Part shown: piece after piece, positions 1-7,963 of the stretch
How positions within the stretch are numbered: the stretch's first letter is position 1
How the letters are laid out: every line of letters begins with the position of its first letter
Source: Treponema sp.
GTDB lineage: Bacteria > Spirochaetota > Spirochaetia > Treponematales > Breznakiellaceae
NCBI GenBank assembly: GCA_031256445.1
Contig: JAIRQN010000054.1
Coordinates: forward strand, 1-55,598
Direction: 5' to 3'
Length of the DNA stretch: 55,598 nt
Translations under genes and position numbers: made by a program
Notes under the pieces: generated by a model
The model's database searches: none
What the model saw: the letters and a program-made list of their open reading frames with translations, nothing else
Told to the model about the DNA's origin: nothing

Positions 1-159
1 CTATTTATCCTTGTTTTGATTGGCTAAAAACTTGATGATACTTTTCATGTCTTCGATTGGGATATCCTGTTTATCCTGAATAATGACTTCCTTTATATCA
101 CCTGTTTCATCGTCAATTATATAGTGCTTATTTTCTACGGTAATAACTACTTTACCCAT
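1..159 (-). CDS. Small hypothetical protein, 52 aa
   Basis: A complete small gene whose stop codon is the first three bases of the window. The ATG lies 5 bases after an AGGAGG ribosome site on the minus strand. The product is acidic to neutral with alternating beta-like and charged stretches (starts MGKVVITVENKHYIIDDETG, ends KFLANQNKDK). There is no signal peptide, membrane segment or recognised domain. It lies downstream of a toxin-antitoxin pair on the same strand and may belong to that accessory block. I do not recognise the family. Confidence 0.6.
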   Translation of the reverse strand: MGKVVITVENKHYIIDDETGDIKEVIIQDKQDIPIEDMKSIIKFLANQNKDK

Positions 160-180
160 ATTTTCCTCCTGTTTTTCCAT

Positions 181-220
181 TTGGCAGGGACAGACATTAG
201 TTTCCGGTGTTCAGACACCC
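181..220. repeat. Dispersed GGGACAGACA repeat, copy 1
   Basis: Intergenic sequence containing TTGGCAGGGACAGACA followed by a TTTCCGGTG segment. The same 16-base core recurs at about 1112-1127, and a shorter GGGGACAGACACC core at 1737-1750. The three copies sit at the edges of the two toxin-antitoxin-like pairs. Confidence 0.6.
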
Positions 221-248
221 TGTCGCTGCTGTTGTTTAACATTATCCA

Positions 249-578
249 TCAAGAATGTGAGAAGGAAGATACCCGCTTACCAATAGGTTTTTTGGCTGGC
301 GTTATTATGCTCATCTGCAAACCCAAAGCCGTGATAAGTTTCTGTATGGTGGCGAATTCGGGGTTGCCGTTTTCGGATAGGGTTTTGTAAAGTCCCTGGC
401 GGCTGATACCCATTTTTTCGGCAAGATTTGTCATGTTACGGGCACGGGCTACATCTCCCAGAGATCGGGTGATTTCAGAAATATCCCCGCTTTCAAATGC
501 CGCTTTTAGATATTCGGAGATATACTCCTCATTATCCATGTGTTCGGTTACGTCCCACTTTTTCAATTTTAAAGCCAT
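249..578 (-). CDS. Type II antitoxin, HTH (addiction-module antidote, HigA-like)
   Basis: Antidote of a toxin-antitoxin pair. The 109-residue protein carries a Cro/C1-type helix-turn-helix in its second half (around NLAEKMGISRQGLYKTLS), followed by a short C-terminal tail. The N-terminal part (LKKWDVTEHM, EYISEYLKAAFE) is typical of the 'putative addiction module antidote' family. It would bind and neutralise the upstream RelE-like toxin and repress the operon. The gene follows the toxin with only 3 bases between; its GAGGAGG ribosome site lies inside the toxin's last codons, so the two are probably translated together. The toxin-first order is usual for this subfamily. Confidence 0.85.
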   Translation of the reverse strand: MALKLKKWDVTEHMDNEEYISEYLKAAFESGDISEITRSLGDVARARNMTNLAEKMGISRQGLYKTLSENGNPEFATIQKLITALGLQMSIITPAKKPIGKRVSSFSHS

Positions 579-581
579 TTC

Positions 582-881
582 TTAAACCTCCTCAGCAAGA
601 TAGCTTGCCTTATTGATGTCCGCTTCCTGATTGCGTTTATCGCCTCCGCAAAGCAGAATTATTATTCTATTGTCTCTAATAACATAATAAAGACGATAGC
701 CTGGGCCATAATCAATTCTCATAGCCTTGACTTCTCCTGCTTCGGTCTTCCAATCACCGAAGTTACCATGTTTTGCACGGTCAATACGTTTGTCGATACG
801 GGCTTTAGCTCTTTCATCCCTCAGAGAGGAGTACCATTTAGTATAAACTTCGGTTTCATAAACCTGATATTCAATATTCAT
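582..881 (-). CDS. RelE/ParE-superfamily toxin (addiction-module killer protein)
   Basis: A 99-residue toxin of the RelE/ParE fold, probably a ribosome-dependent mRNA interferase. Family landmarks are seen: an early W-Y-S-L-R segment, RAKARIDKRIDRAKHGNFGDWK, the core GVxExRIDYGPGYR-like strand (KAMRIDYGPGYRLYYV), and a C-terminal LLCGGDKRNQEADI block. These match the 'addiction module killer protein' subfamily, paired as expected with the HTH antidote immediately downstream. The start is the ATG at 881; a weak AGGG lies upstream. Which subfamily (HigB or RelE) is not settled. Confidence 0.85.
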   Translation of the reverse strand: MNIEYQVYETEVYTKWYSSLRDERAKARIDKRIDRAKHGNFGDWKTEAGEVKAMRIDYGPGYRLYYVIRDNRIIILLCGGDKRNQEADINKASYLAEEV

Positions 882-949
882 TGAGTTATAAACCCTATAA
901 AAGACAGTAAACTATAGTTGACGATTAGTCAAGTGCTAAATTAATGAAA

Positions 950-980
950 GTGTCCGAGAAGTTTTCAACTTTTCGAACAC
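950..980. repeat. GTGTCCGA hairpin repeat, copy 1
   Basis: Imperfect inverted repeat with a 14-base stem and a TTC loop, from GTGTCCGAGAAGTT to AACTTTTCGAACAC, followed on the plus strand by a T-rich run. A close copy lies at 46766-46818, including matching flanks (TTAATGAA before, CGC-TTA-TTTTT after). It could serve as a terminator, but its repetition suggests a dispersed palindromic element. Confidence 0.6.
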
Positions 981-1112
981 CGCCTTTATTTTTTTCGGTT
1001 GATTGGATAACAAGGTTTTGACCAATGGTGTGGTGACTTCGACATTGTGCTTGTTTAATTTTGATATGCTGTCAAACAGTTCTTTGTTTGGGTGCGGCAG
1101 GTTTTGCATTTT

Positions 1113-1156
1113 TGGCAGGGACAGACACCGGGGACAGACATTGGTCTCCGGCGGCA
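1113..1156. repeat. Dispersed GGGACAGACA repeat, copy 2
   Basis: Two abutting copies of the core, GGCAGGGACAGACACC followed by GGGGACAGACATTGG and a CTCCGG segment. It shares TTGGCAGGGACAGACA with the copy at 181-196. Confidence 0.6.
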
Positions 1157-1206
1157 ATCACCACCCTAAAAAAAGTCGCTTCCAGTGGTTTTTTTGGAGG
1201 TCAGGC

Positions 1207-1234
1207 TTTAAAAACCTTTACTTTCTTGTATACT
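1207..1234 (+). promoter_or_regulatory. Promoter for a leaderless TA-like operon
   Basis: TTTAAA (1207-1212), 16-base spacer, TATACT (1229-1234), then only six bases to the ATG at 1241. There is no Shine-Dalgarno sequence, so transcription would start at or next to the start codon. Confidence 0.5.
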
Positions 1235-1240
1235 TAAAGA

Positions 1241-1492
1241 ATGCCAATGTATGCCTTGATTAAATTCAACCAAGCAGCGTTCAGACACGACAAGACAGAA
1301 GCCGATATTTTAAGGGCTTTTGAAACATTCGTTTACGAAGACCCCATAGAAGACGCTGACAATAAGTACCTCTTGATTGGGTTTGACCTTAATGGTAATT
1401 TGATTGAAGTAATGTATAATAAGATAGATAACGATGCTATCAATGTATTTCATGCTATGCCTTGCCGAAGGGAATATCGTGAAATGATATAG
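1241..1492 (+). CDS. Putative toxin, BrnT-like small protein
   Basis: An 83-residue protein with the layout of BrnT-like RNases of the RelE superfamily: a helix with FRHDKTEADILRAFE, a central strand pair (KYLLIGFDLNGNLIEVMYN) and a C-terminal HAMPCRREYREM motif. Related small proteins ending in HAMPxRxxY are common next to ribbon-helix-helix partners in many bacteria. It is followed 15 bases later by such a partner, which supports a toxin-antitoxin role, but the activity is inferred. ATG 1241 is preferred because a -10 box lies six bases upstream; ATG 1247 is the alternative. Confidence 0.6.
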   Translation: MPMYALIKFNQAAFRHDKTEADILRAFETFVYEDPIEDADNKYLLIGFDLNGNLIEVMYNKIDNDAINVFHAMPCRREYREMI

Positions 1493-1507
1493 AAACAGGA
1501 GTTAATT

Positions 1508-1738
1508 ATGCCAGAAATGACAGAAGAAGAAGCGTTTGCTTTGGACGAATTGTGGACAAAAACTACTCCCAAAATAAAAAAAGGTGAGGGAGGTTTCTTT
1601 ACGGAACGCCGAGCCAGAATGTTGCTTCTTGATGAGAAAACAGTCCATATTCTTGACGCTCGCGCTAAATCTATGCATCAGACCCCTTCTGAATTTATTA
1701 CCCAACTTATTCAAAAGGAAATGGTTGCTGCGGTTTAG
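1508..1738 (+). CDS. Putative antitoxin, CopG/ribbon-helix-helix-like
   Basis: A 76-residue charged protein. The C-terminal half (RARMLLLDEKTVHILDARAKSMHQTPSEFITQLIQKEM) has the strand-helix-helix spacing of ribbon-helix-helix DNA-binding antitoxins, with the short strand around LLLDEKTV and the TPSEFI turn between helices. The N-terminus is acidic (MPEMTEEEAFALDELW). A GGAG ribosome site lies upstream. It probably neutralises the preceding BrnT-like protein and autoregulates the pair. Confidence 0.6.
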   Translation: MPEMTEEEAFALDELWTKTTPKIKKGEGGFFTERRARMLLLDEKTVHILDARAKSMHQTPSEFITQLIQKEMVAAV

Positions 1739-1800
1739 GGGACAGACACCAGCCCCGGAGTCAGTCACCGCGCACTGCCATCAATTTGAGCCTCCGGTGT
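1737..1800. repeat. Dispersed GGGGACAGACACC repeat, copy 3
   Basis: Begins at the stop codon of the antitoxin-like gene with GGGGACAGACACC and continues into degenerate copies (CCCCGGAGTCAGTCACCG, CTCCGGTGTCAGTCGCCG). It may be a decayed tandem of the same element seen at 181 and 1113. Confidence 0.55.
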
Positions 1801-1928
1801 CAGTCGCCGTACCGCTTCCTATCAAAGAGCTCTCCGGTTTGATGGGAGAACTCTCTCTACGCTACAGATGTTGTCCTTCAGCTTCACGCTACCCGGCAGT
1901 TTGGGGTGACAGGCACGCCGCGCCTTCG

Positions 1929-2454
1929 TTAATTTTGGTATCTGTGGAGTACAATATCTACTTTTGAAGAAGCCATTTCATTAAATGAATCAGGAGGGAG
2001 CGCCATTTTTAGCTGCTCTGCATATTTCTCGTCTTCGGCTATATGTTTTCTGTATTGTTCATTAATATCATGAATAACTAAAACATTTGGCGTACTTACA
2101 TCAAACTGTCCAAAATATCTATCATTTTTAGTGATTGCCTTTGGTCTGGATTTTTCAAGTGATTCATATATTTTGTTTCCATCAAAAAGAATAAAAGATG
2201 TAAATTCCTCCTTTACTTCATTTTCTTCTCCGTAAAGGGCTAAACGCATTGTCCCTTCTTTTATTGAGAATTCATAGATTGCAGTATTATCTCCTATTCT
2301 TTCATCAAAAACTCCATCAACATTTCTGCCTATCATTATCCATTTTCCGTCAAGCGCCATCGCTCCTTCAGGCAATGTCTCCCTTTGGGGCTGTCGCGCA
2401 TGATGACATAATTAAAACCATGAGAACCACAATACCAAATAAACTCTTTTTCAT
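1929..2454 (-). pseudogene. Lipoprotein gene split by an apparent one-base frameshift
   Basis: From ATG 2454 (ribosome site AGGAG 8 bases upstream) the frame encodes a lipoprotein signal peptide, MKKSLFGIVVLMVLIMSSCA, with the lipobox cysteine at position 19, then hits a TGA at 2368-2370 after 28 codons. The remaining open frame, in another frame from about 2375 to 1929, encodes roughly 148 residues (DGKWIMIGRNVDGVFDERIG, later YFGQFDVSTPNVLVIHDINE). It lacks a plausible start of its own, having only a TTG. One inserted or lost base near the AAAGGGAG run around 2380 would join signal peptide and body. The body looks like a lipocalin-like beta domain (GKWIMIG), but I do not recognise a family. 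It may be a real pseudogene or a sequence error. Confidence 0.65.
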
Positions 2455-2523
2455 ACAAATCTCCTTTGCGGTTTTTATGCCGCCGCCGGCATATTTTTAC
2501 TTCCATACGGAAATTTTTCTACT

Positions 2524-4044
2524 CTACCTTCCCCGCGCCCGTCGCGCTTCTTCAAGAAACCGCCTAATGTTGGCATCATTCGGATTGATTCGCAGGGCGG
2601 CTTCATAATCTGCGATGGCGCGGTCAAAATCGTTTCTGTAATAATATATGTTGCCGCGATTGTAATACGCATAGAAATAATTGGGGTCAAGTCTTATCGC
2701 ATGGGTGTAGTCGGCAATAGCGCTGTCATACTCCGTTTTATCATAATACACATTGCCGCGGTTGTAATACGCACCGGCATAATTGGGGTTAAGTCTTATC
2801 GCACGGGTAAAATCCTCAATCGCCCGGTCATAATCCTTTATGTTGCTATAATCGTTACCGCGGTTGTTATATGCCTCAGCGAAATTTGGATCAATCCTTA
2901 TTGCCTGGGTATAGTCAGCGATTGCCTTGTTATAATCGCCTATATTTGAGTACATAATGCCGCGGCTGTTATACGTTTTAGCGTCATTTGGGTTAATCCT
3001 TATCGCCTGGATAAAATCCGCGATTGCCCTGTCATGATCGCCTGTGTTTACGTACGCATCGCCGCGGTTGATATACGCATTTATATAATTTGGGACAATC
3101 TTTATCGCCTGGGTATAGTCGGCAATAGCATTGTCATAGTCATCTTTGTAGGAATACGCATTGCCGCGTTCAACATAGGCCTTGGCATAATCGGGGGCAA
3201 GCCTTATGGCCTGGGTAAAATCATTAATGGCCAGATCGTATACCTTGGCTGTTTCCGCGAGGGTAATCTGTCCAGTCTCATGACGAGTTTCAATATAGCT
3301 GAAATTTTCTTCATTTTTTATTACGTGTGTCCTGCTTGCCACAAGCGCCCTGCCGCGCAGCATATAAGCAGCAGCCATGTCCGGGTTTAATTTAATTGCT
3401 TCATCAAAATCCGCTATGGCTGTTTCATAATCGCCGCGGCTTGCAAACAGAATGCCCCGGTCAAGGAAAGTTCCGGCGGTCTGCGGCGTAACATCAGCGC
3501 TTACTCCGTATTTGGCAACCTTGGTCGTTGTATGCTGCCTTGTTATAGCAGCTAACATTCGTTGTGTTGTATTGTCAGAACGTACATCAAGGCGAGTAAC
3601 GCTTGCACGGACAGCGGTTTCCACATTGATTGCATTGGTTCTGTAGCGGTACATACTGTCTAAATTAAGCATTTGTCCGGTTATAACCATGTCTGCGGCA
3701 AGGAATTTGCCAATAGATTTTGCGCTTTCATCGCTAACTTCGCCTGACATCTGAAAGTCGAGTTCCTTAAATACATATTCAAGATTCTGGCGATCCGCCA
3801 CTTCGATATTCCGGTCAAAAAGCGCTCCGGTAAGTTCTTCCATGATGTAGTCTGAAATATTGTCGTGTTCTGATTCAAAAGCTACGATAGCGACACGGCT
3901 TCCGGCAGGCAGGTTGTTTGCAATTTGTTCCGCAGACTGTTCTATCGCGTCATACAGGCTATATCCGCTTCCGCTTCCGGTGCTGGCGCAGGAAATGAAA
4001 AGGATCATGAGGGCGGCGATTGCCGCCATGGATTTACGGTTCAT
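2524..4044 (-). CDS. TPR lipoprotein with N-terminal CsgG/LpoB-like domain
   Basis: A 506-residue predicted lipoprotein: signal peptide MNRKSMAAIAALMILFISCA with lipobox cysteine 19. Residues about 25-165 resemble the CsgG/LpoB/penicillin-binding-protein-activator domain (SRVAIVAFESEHDNISDYIM, ADRQNLEYVFKELDFQMSGE, GKFLAADMVITGQM). The rest is at least eight tetratricopeptide repeats of 34 residues with the repeating pattern DYDxAIADYTQAIRxxPNxAxAYxNRG. This architecture is common in treponemes; it probably acts as a periplasmic or outer-membrane scaffold, with no catalytic residues seen. Upstream, 83 bases before the start, lie seven copies of a 7-base repeat, so expression may vary with copy number. 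Confidence 0.85.
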   Translation of the reverse strand: MNRKSMAAIAALMILFISCASTGSGSGYSLYDAIEQSAEQIANNLPAGSRVAIVAFESEHDNISDYIMEELTGALFDRNIEVADRQNLEYVFKELDFQMSGEVSDESAKSIGKFLAADMVITGQMLNLDSMYRYRTNAINVETAVRASVTRLDVRSDNTTQRMLAAITRQHTTTKVAKYGVSADVTPQTAGTFLDRGILFASRGDYETAIADFDEAIKLNPDMAAAYMLRGRALVASRTHVIKNEENFSYIETRHETGQITLAETAKVYDLAINDFTQAIRLAPDYAKAYVERGNAYSYKDDYDNAIADYTQAIKIVPNYINAYINRGDAYVNTGDHDRAIADFIQAIRINPNDAKTYNSRGIMYSNIGDYNKAIADYTQAIRIDPNFAEAYNNRGNDYSNIKDYDRAIEDFTRAIRLNPNYAGAYYNRGNVYYDKTEYDSAIADYTHAIRLDPNYFYAYYNRGNIYYYRNDFDRAIADYEAALRINPNDANIRRFLEEARRARGR

Positions 4045-4126
4045 ACGAAGCCCCTTGAGAAAAAATAGTTGTATTGGGATATGCTGTTAGATAGTTGCCG
4101 CGGTTTTTAGAGAGTGTGTATAATTT

Positions 4127-4175
4127 GCCTGCTGCCTGCTGCCTGCTGCCTGCTGCCTGCTGCCTGCTGCCTGCT
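4127..4175. repeat. Heptanucleotide tandem repeat, (GCCTGCT)x7
   Basis: Seven perfect head-to-tail copies of GCCTGCT (AGCAGGC on the other strand), followed by a partial copy. They lie between ackA and the TPR lipoprotein gene, 83-131 bases upstream of the latter's start codon and so in its promoter or leader region. Confidence 0.95.
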
Positions 4176-4316
4176 GCGCTGAAGCGTTCAGCTTGGAGTT
4201 TGCGGTGCAAACTCCGCCCAATTTCAGCAGGACCGAACTTCCGTTGTTCGAGGTTTTGGAGTCTTTTACTGCCCAACAAGGCGTTTTTTCGATCATTGGG
4301 AGCATAATGGCCTATC

Positions 4317-5654
4317 CTATTTCGGTTTTGCTATAATTTCCGCAAGGCCGGGGTTCTTCGCCAGCTCGGCTTTTAAACCTTCGGCGCGGCCCTTGTTTAC
4401 ATAGTCTTTGCTCTGGAAAGAATAGGTAAAGTGAGTATGCGTATCGTAATTTCCTTTCATCAGAGCGTAAGCGTCTTCTGTCATTACAAGTTCCTCATCT
4501 GTCGGGATAATGTAAACCGGTATTTTGGATTCAGGTTTGCTGATAATCGTTTCGGTATTTCTTGTATGCGACATCTCGTTCCTGCGGGGATCGTATACAA
4601 TGCCTATGCCGTCAAGGTTTTCCAGAATCTTGTTCCGCATGAACCACGCGAACTCGCCCACGCCCGCTGTAAAAACAAGAGCGTCCACTCTGCCAAGAAC
4701 GGCCTGATACGCTCCTATGTACTTTCTTACATGGTGGGCTTCGATGTACTGTGCGCGCAGCGCCGTCTTGTCTCCCGCGACCGCGGCGGCCTGAATGTCC
4801 CGCCTGTCCGTATGCTTGCCTGTCATTCCCAAAAGCCCGGCTTTTTTATTCAGGGCGCTTTCCACCTCAGCCGCGCTCATGCCTGTTTTGCGCATAATGT
4901 AGAAGGGCAGAGCCGGGTCTATGTCGCCGGATCGGGTTCCCATTATAAGCCCTTCAAGAGGAGTAATACCCATTGATGTGTCAAACGAGCAGCCGTCTTT
5001 TACCGCGTTCACAGACGCGCCGTTGCCGATGTGGCAGATAATCAAATTTGTTTTAAAAGGATCCTGCCCCAAAAGAACCGCGGCCCTTTTTGCCGTGTAA
5101 AGAAAACTGGTGCCGTGAAAACCGTAGCGGCGCACATGGTACTTTTCGTACCATTCAGACGGAACCGCGTACATATATGACTCAGGGGGCATTGTCTGAT
5201 GCCAGGCGGTGTCCATTGTAGCGCAGTGCGGCACATCGGGAAGCACTTTTTTCGCCGCTTCAATGCCCATGATATTTGCCGGATTGTGCAGAGGGCTCAT
5301 GTCCTGCATCTCGGCAAAAGCTTCCATTGCCGCGTTGTTTACAATAACGGACTTTGTGAATTTATCGCCGCCGTGCACAACGCGGTGGCCTACCGCCTTG
5401 ATTACCGACATGTCGCTGATTACGCCTGTGTCCTTGCTTGTCAGCGTTTTGATGATAAGGTTAATCGCGTCTGTGTGGGTTGGGCAGTCGTGTTCAAATA
5501 CGACTTCTTCCTTTCCTTTTGCCTTGTGTGTGATAAATGAACCGCCGATTGTTACTTTTTCAACTATGCCTACAGCCAGCACATCTTTGCTTTCCCAATC
5601 GTACACCTGATATTTCGCAGATGAAGATCCGCAATTCAATGTTAATATAATCAT
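4317..5654 (-). CDS. ackA: Acetate kinase
   Basis: Interconverts acetyl-phosphate + ADP and acetate + ATP; in an acetogen it is the substrate-level ATP step. The 445-residue length fits the family (about 400) with a slightly longer C-terminus. Motifs seen: N-terminal [16 protein letters not shown] nucleotide site, [10 protein letters not shown], the GFHGTSF segment, [22 protein letters not shown], and VFTAGVGE near the C-terminus. A GGCGG ribosome site precedes the ATG. No phosphotransacetylase gene is adjacent. Confidence 0.97.
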   Translation of the reverse strand: MIILTLNCGSSSAKYQVYDWESKDVLAVGIVEKVTIGGSFITHKAKGKEEVVFEHDCPTHTDAINLIIKTLTSKDTGVISDMSVIKAVGHRVVHGGDKFTKSVIVNNAAMEAFAEMQDMSPLHNPANIMGIEAAKKVLPDVPHCATMDTAWHQTMPPESYMYAVPSEWYEKYHVRRYGFHGTSFLYTAKRAAVLLGQDPFKTNLIICHIGNGASVNAVKDGCSFDTSMGITPLEGLIMGTRSGDIDPALPFYIMRKTGMSAAEVESALNKKAGLLGMTGKHTDRRDIQAAAVAGDKTALRAQYIEAHHVRKYIGAYQAVLGRVDALVFTAGVGEFAWFMRNKILENLDGIGIVYDPRRNEMSHTRNTETIISKPESKIPVYIIPTDEELVMTEDAYALMKGNYDTHTHFTYSFQSKDYVNKGRAEGLKAELAKNPGLAEIIAKPK

Positions 5655-5804
5655 AATAACCGCCTTTTTTTGTATATTATTCTGTCTGATTATACCATGT
5701 TATTAAAAAAAAAGAAAGATAAATATAAATTATGGTTAAATTATTGTATCTATTGATTAAATGTTATTTTAATAGTAACATTCCATGATCCATAGGAGTT
5801 ATTC

Positions 5805-7940
5805 ATGAAAATTGGTTTTCTTGAAAAAATCGGCCAAAGCACGCGCCGAATGTCGATAAAAAGTAAATTTGTTATTTTTTCCGTATTTTTATTTTCACTG
5901 ATATTAATTGGCGGAAGTATAATTTTCGTTATTTCCATGAAACAGTTAACGCTGACCAATTTAGGTCATGATCTGAAAAATGAAATTGAAATTGAACGGA
6001 TAAAACTGGAAGCGTCGGTCAACGGCGAAATCGCGATAGCGCTTAAAATGGCTACATCTCCCCTGATAATTTCCCACTTCATGAATCCTTCGGACAGCGA
6101 TCTTCGCAGGCTCGCGTTCGCGGAAATTGTCGGTTATCAGTATGCCTTTAAAAGCAATACCGTTTTCTGGGCAAGCGATGTAGACAAGGAATTCTATTTT
6201 GACGAAAACACCCATTATACCATTAATGTTGATAGTCATGAAAACTACTGGTACAGGATGACGTTATACGAAACCGAAAAATATAACTTTAACATTAACT
6301 ACAACGCGGAAATAAAAAAGATAATGCTCTGGATTAACGCGCCCGTGTTCAGTTCCAGGAACAACCCCATTGGCCTTGTAGGGACAGGAATCGATCTTAC
6401 AAATTTTATCGAAACCATATACAAAGGTTATAAATCAAACGCTTCGTTATACTTCTTTAACGATATGGGTGAAATAACCGGAGCGAAAAAAACCAGCCTG
6501 ATCACGGATAAAGTTACCATGGAAAAAGAGCTTGGGGATAACGGCAAAAATATTTTCGACGCGGCAAAGAGATTAAACCCCGGTGACAGCGTTAATTTTT
6601 CTGTCCCCGGCGGCGAGGCCGCTGTCAGCGGCGTGCCGGCTCTTGGCTGGTATATTGCCGCCATTCAGTCGGCGGGAATTGTTGACGCGCTTAATACGAA
6701 CATGACCGGAGTTTTCCTGGCGATGATTGCCGTTATCGCGGTTATTTTTATTGTTTTCTTTCTTTTTATTACCGGAATTTTAAAGCCGCTGGATTCAATG
6801 GTAAAAAACCTTGAAATAATAATGACGGACTGGGATCTAAACCGCAGGATTAACCTGAACCAGCATGATGAAATCGGTACGTTAGGTGAATATTTCAACA
6901 AAACATTCCACCAGATGAAGAAGCTGATTGTTGGAATAAAAAAGCAGACATTTACATTGTCCGACACCGGCGATGAATTGACTTCCTATATGGTCACCGC
7001 AGGAAAAATTATTGAGGGGATTGATTCAAACATTCAGGATATGAGAGAGCAGGTGTTATCCCAGTCAGACAAGGTGAACGCGGCCGCAGGCTCAATGGAG
7101 CGGATAATTAAAGGGCTTGACACGTTAAATGATCATATCGCGCTTCAGGCGCAAAGCGTGGCTCAGTCTTCGTCCGCGATTGAAGAAATGCTCGCGAATA
7201 TTCAGTCCGTTACGCAGACGCTGGTAAAGAATACCGCCAATATTTCTTCCCTTGCCGAATCTTCCGAGGCAGGCAGGGCGGATCTGCAGAAAGTCGCGGC
7301 TGATATTCAGGATATAGCGCACGAGTCCGAAGGGCTTTTGCAGATTAACTCGGTAATGCAGAATATCTCCAGTCAGACAAATCTTCTTTCCATGAACGCG
7401 GCTATAGAAGCGGCGCATGCCGGAGAGTCTGGCAGAGGTTTCGCCGTAGTAGCTGATGAAATCCGCAAGCTGGCTGAAAATTCCGGGGTACAGTCAAAAA
7501 CAATCAGCGCGGTGCTTAAGAAAATAAAGTCGTCGATAGACGCGATTACCAAATCAACCGGCATTGTACTGGAACGTTTTGGAACCATTGAAAATGAAGT
7601 AGCGACAGTATCAACGCAGGAAAACCAGATTCGCAACGCCATGGAAGAACAGGGGGTGGGCAGCCGTCAGATACTTGAAGCTATAAGCCAGTTGAATAAC
7701 GTTACTGATTTGGTAAAAAGAGCTTCTTCTGAAATGACCGTAGAAAGCAAGGACGTATTAACGCAGAGCAATTCGCTTAAACAGATTACCGGAGAAGTCG
7801 CAGGCAGTATGGATGATATTTCCGGTAATATTGACGAAATCACGGGAGCGATAAACAGGGTGAGGGAAATATCCACGGAAAACAAGGAAAATATCGGTTC
7901 TCTCAGCACGGAAGTAGCCCGGTTTAAAGTGGAAAAATAG
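5805..7940 (+). CDS. Methyl-accepting chemotaxis protein
   Basis: Transmembrane chemoreceptor of 711 residues. A first membrane helix at about 24-48 ([20 protein letters not shown]) precedes a large periplasmic sensor of Cache type (about 50-290), a second helix at about 297-322 ([20 protein letters not shown]), a HAMP domain, and a long cytoplasmic coiled coil. The signalling tip with [20 protein letters not shown] and [11 protein letters not shown] lies near residue 530-560. It would relay ligand binding to CheA/CheW; the ligand is unknown. AGGAG lies upstream of the ATG. No chemotaxis genes are adjacent. Confidence 0.95.
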   Translation: MKIGFLEKIGQSTRRMSIKSKFVIFSVFLFSLILIGGSIIFVISMKQLTLTNLGHDLKNEIEIERIKLEASVNGEIAIALKMATSPLIISHFMNPSDSDLRRLAFAEIVGYQYAFKSNTVFWASDVDKEFYFDENTHYTINVDSHENYWYRMTLYETEKYNFNINYNAEIKKIMLWINAPVFSSRNNPIGLVGTGIDLTNFIETIYKGYKSNASLYFFNDMGEITGAKKTSLITDKVTMEKELGDNGKNIFDAAKRLNPGDSVNFSVPGGEAAVSGVPALGWYIAAIQSAGIVDALNTNMTGVFLAMIAVIAVIFIVFFLFITGILKPLDSMVKNLEIIMTDWDLNRRINLNQHDEIGTLGEYFNKTFHQMKKLIVGIKKQTFTLSDTGDELTSYMVTAGKIIEGIDSNIQDMREQVLSQSDKVNAAAGSMERIIKGLDTLNDHIALQAQSVAQSSSAIEEMLANIQSVTQTLVKNTANISSLAESSEAGRADLQKVAADIQDIAHESEGLLQINSVMQNISSQTNLLSMNAAIEAAHAGESGRGFAVVADEIRKLAENSGVQSKTISAVLKKIKSSIDAITKSTGIVLERFGTIENEVATVSTQENQIRNAMEEQGVGSRQILEAISQLNNVTDLVKRASSEMTVESKDVLTQSNSLKQITGEVAGSMDDISGNIDEITGAINRVREISTENKENIGSLSTEVARFKVEK

Positions 7941-7958
7941 TGCGGGTAATAATACAAT
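7930..7958 (+). promoter_or_regulatory. Promoter-like sequence, leaderless start
   Basis: TGGAAA (7930-7935), 17-base spacer, TACAAT (7953-7958), then five A residues and the ATG at 7964. It overlaps the end of the chemoreceptor gene. No Shine-Dalgarno sequence is present. Confidence 0.4.
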
Positions 7959-7963
7959 AAAAA

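Larger units (their letters stand above)
882..1240. other. Intergenic stretch with repeats, no convincing gene
   Basis: About 360 bases between the divergent toxin-antitoxin-like modules. It contains a hairpin (950-980), the second GGGACAGACA repeat (1112-1156) and a promoter for the next gene. Short open frames here have no ribosome site and overlap the repeats, so I call none of them. Confidence 0.6.

Noticed and set aside
936-1157. 73-codon minus-strand frame
   Set aside because: Made largely of the hairpin and GGGACAGACA repeats; no ribosome site.
4127-4175. Possible CRISPR array
   Set aside because: Units are seven bases with no spacers; it is a simple tandem repeat.
4034-4305. Frames encoding AAGSRQQ repeats around the heptamer
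   Set aside because: The repeat peptide is produced by the 7-base tandem itself; no independent evidence of translation.
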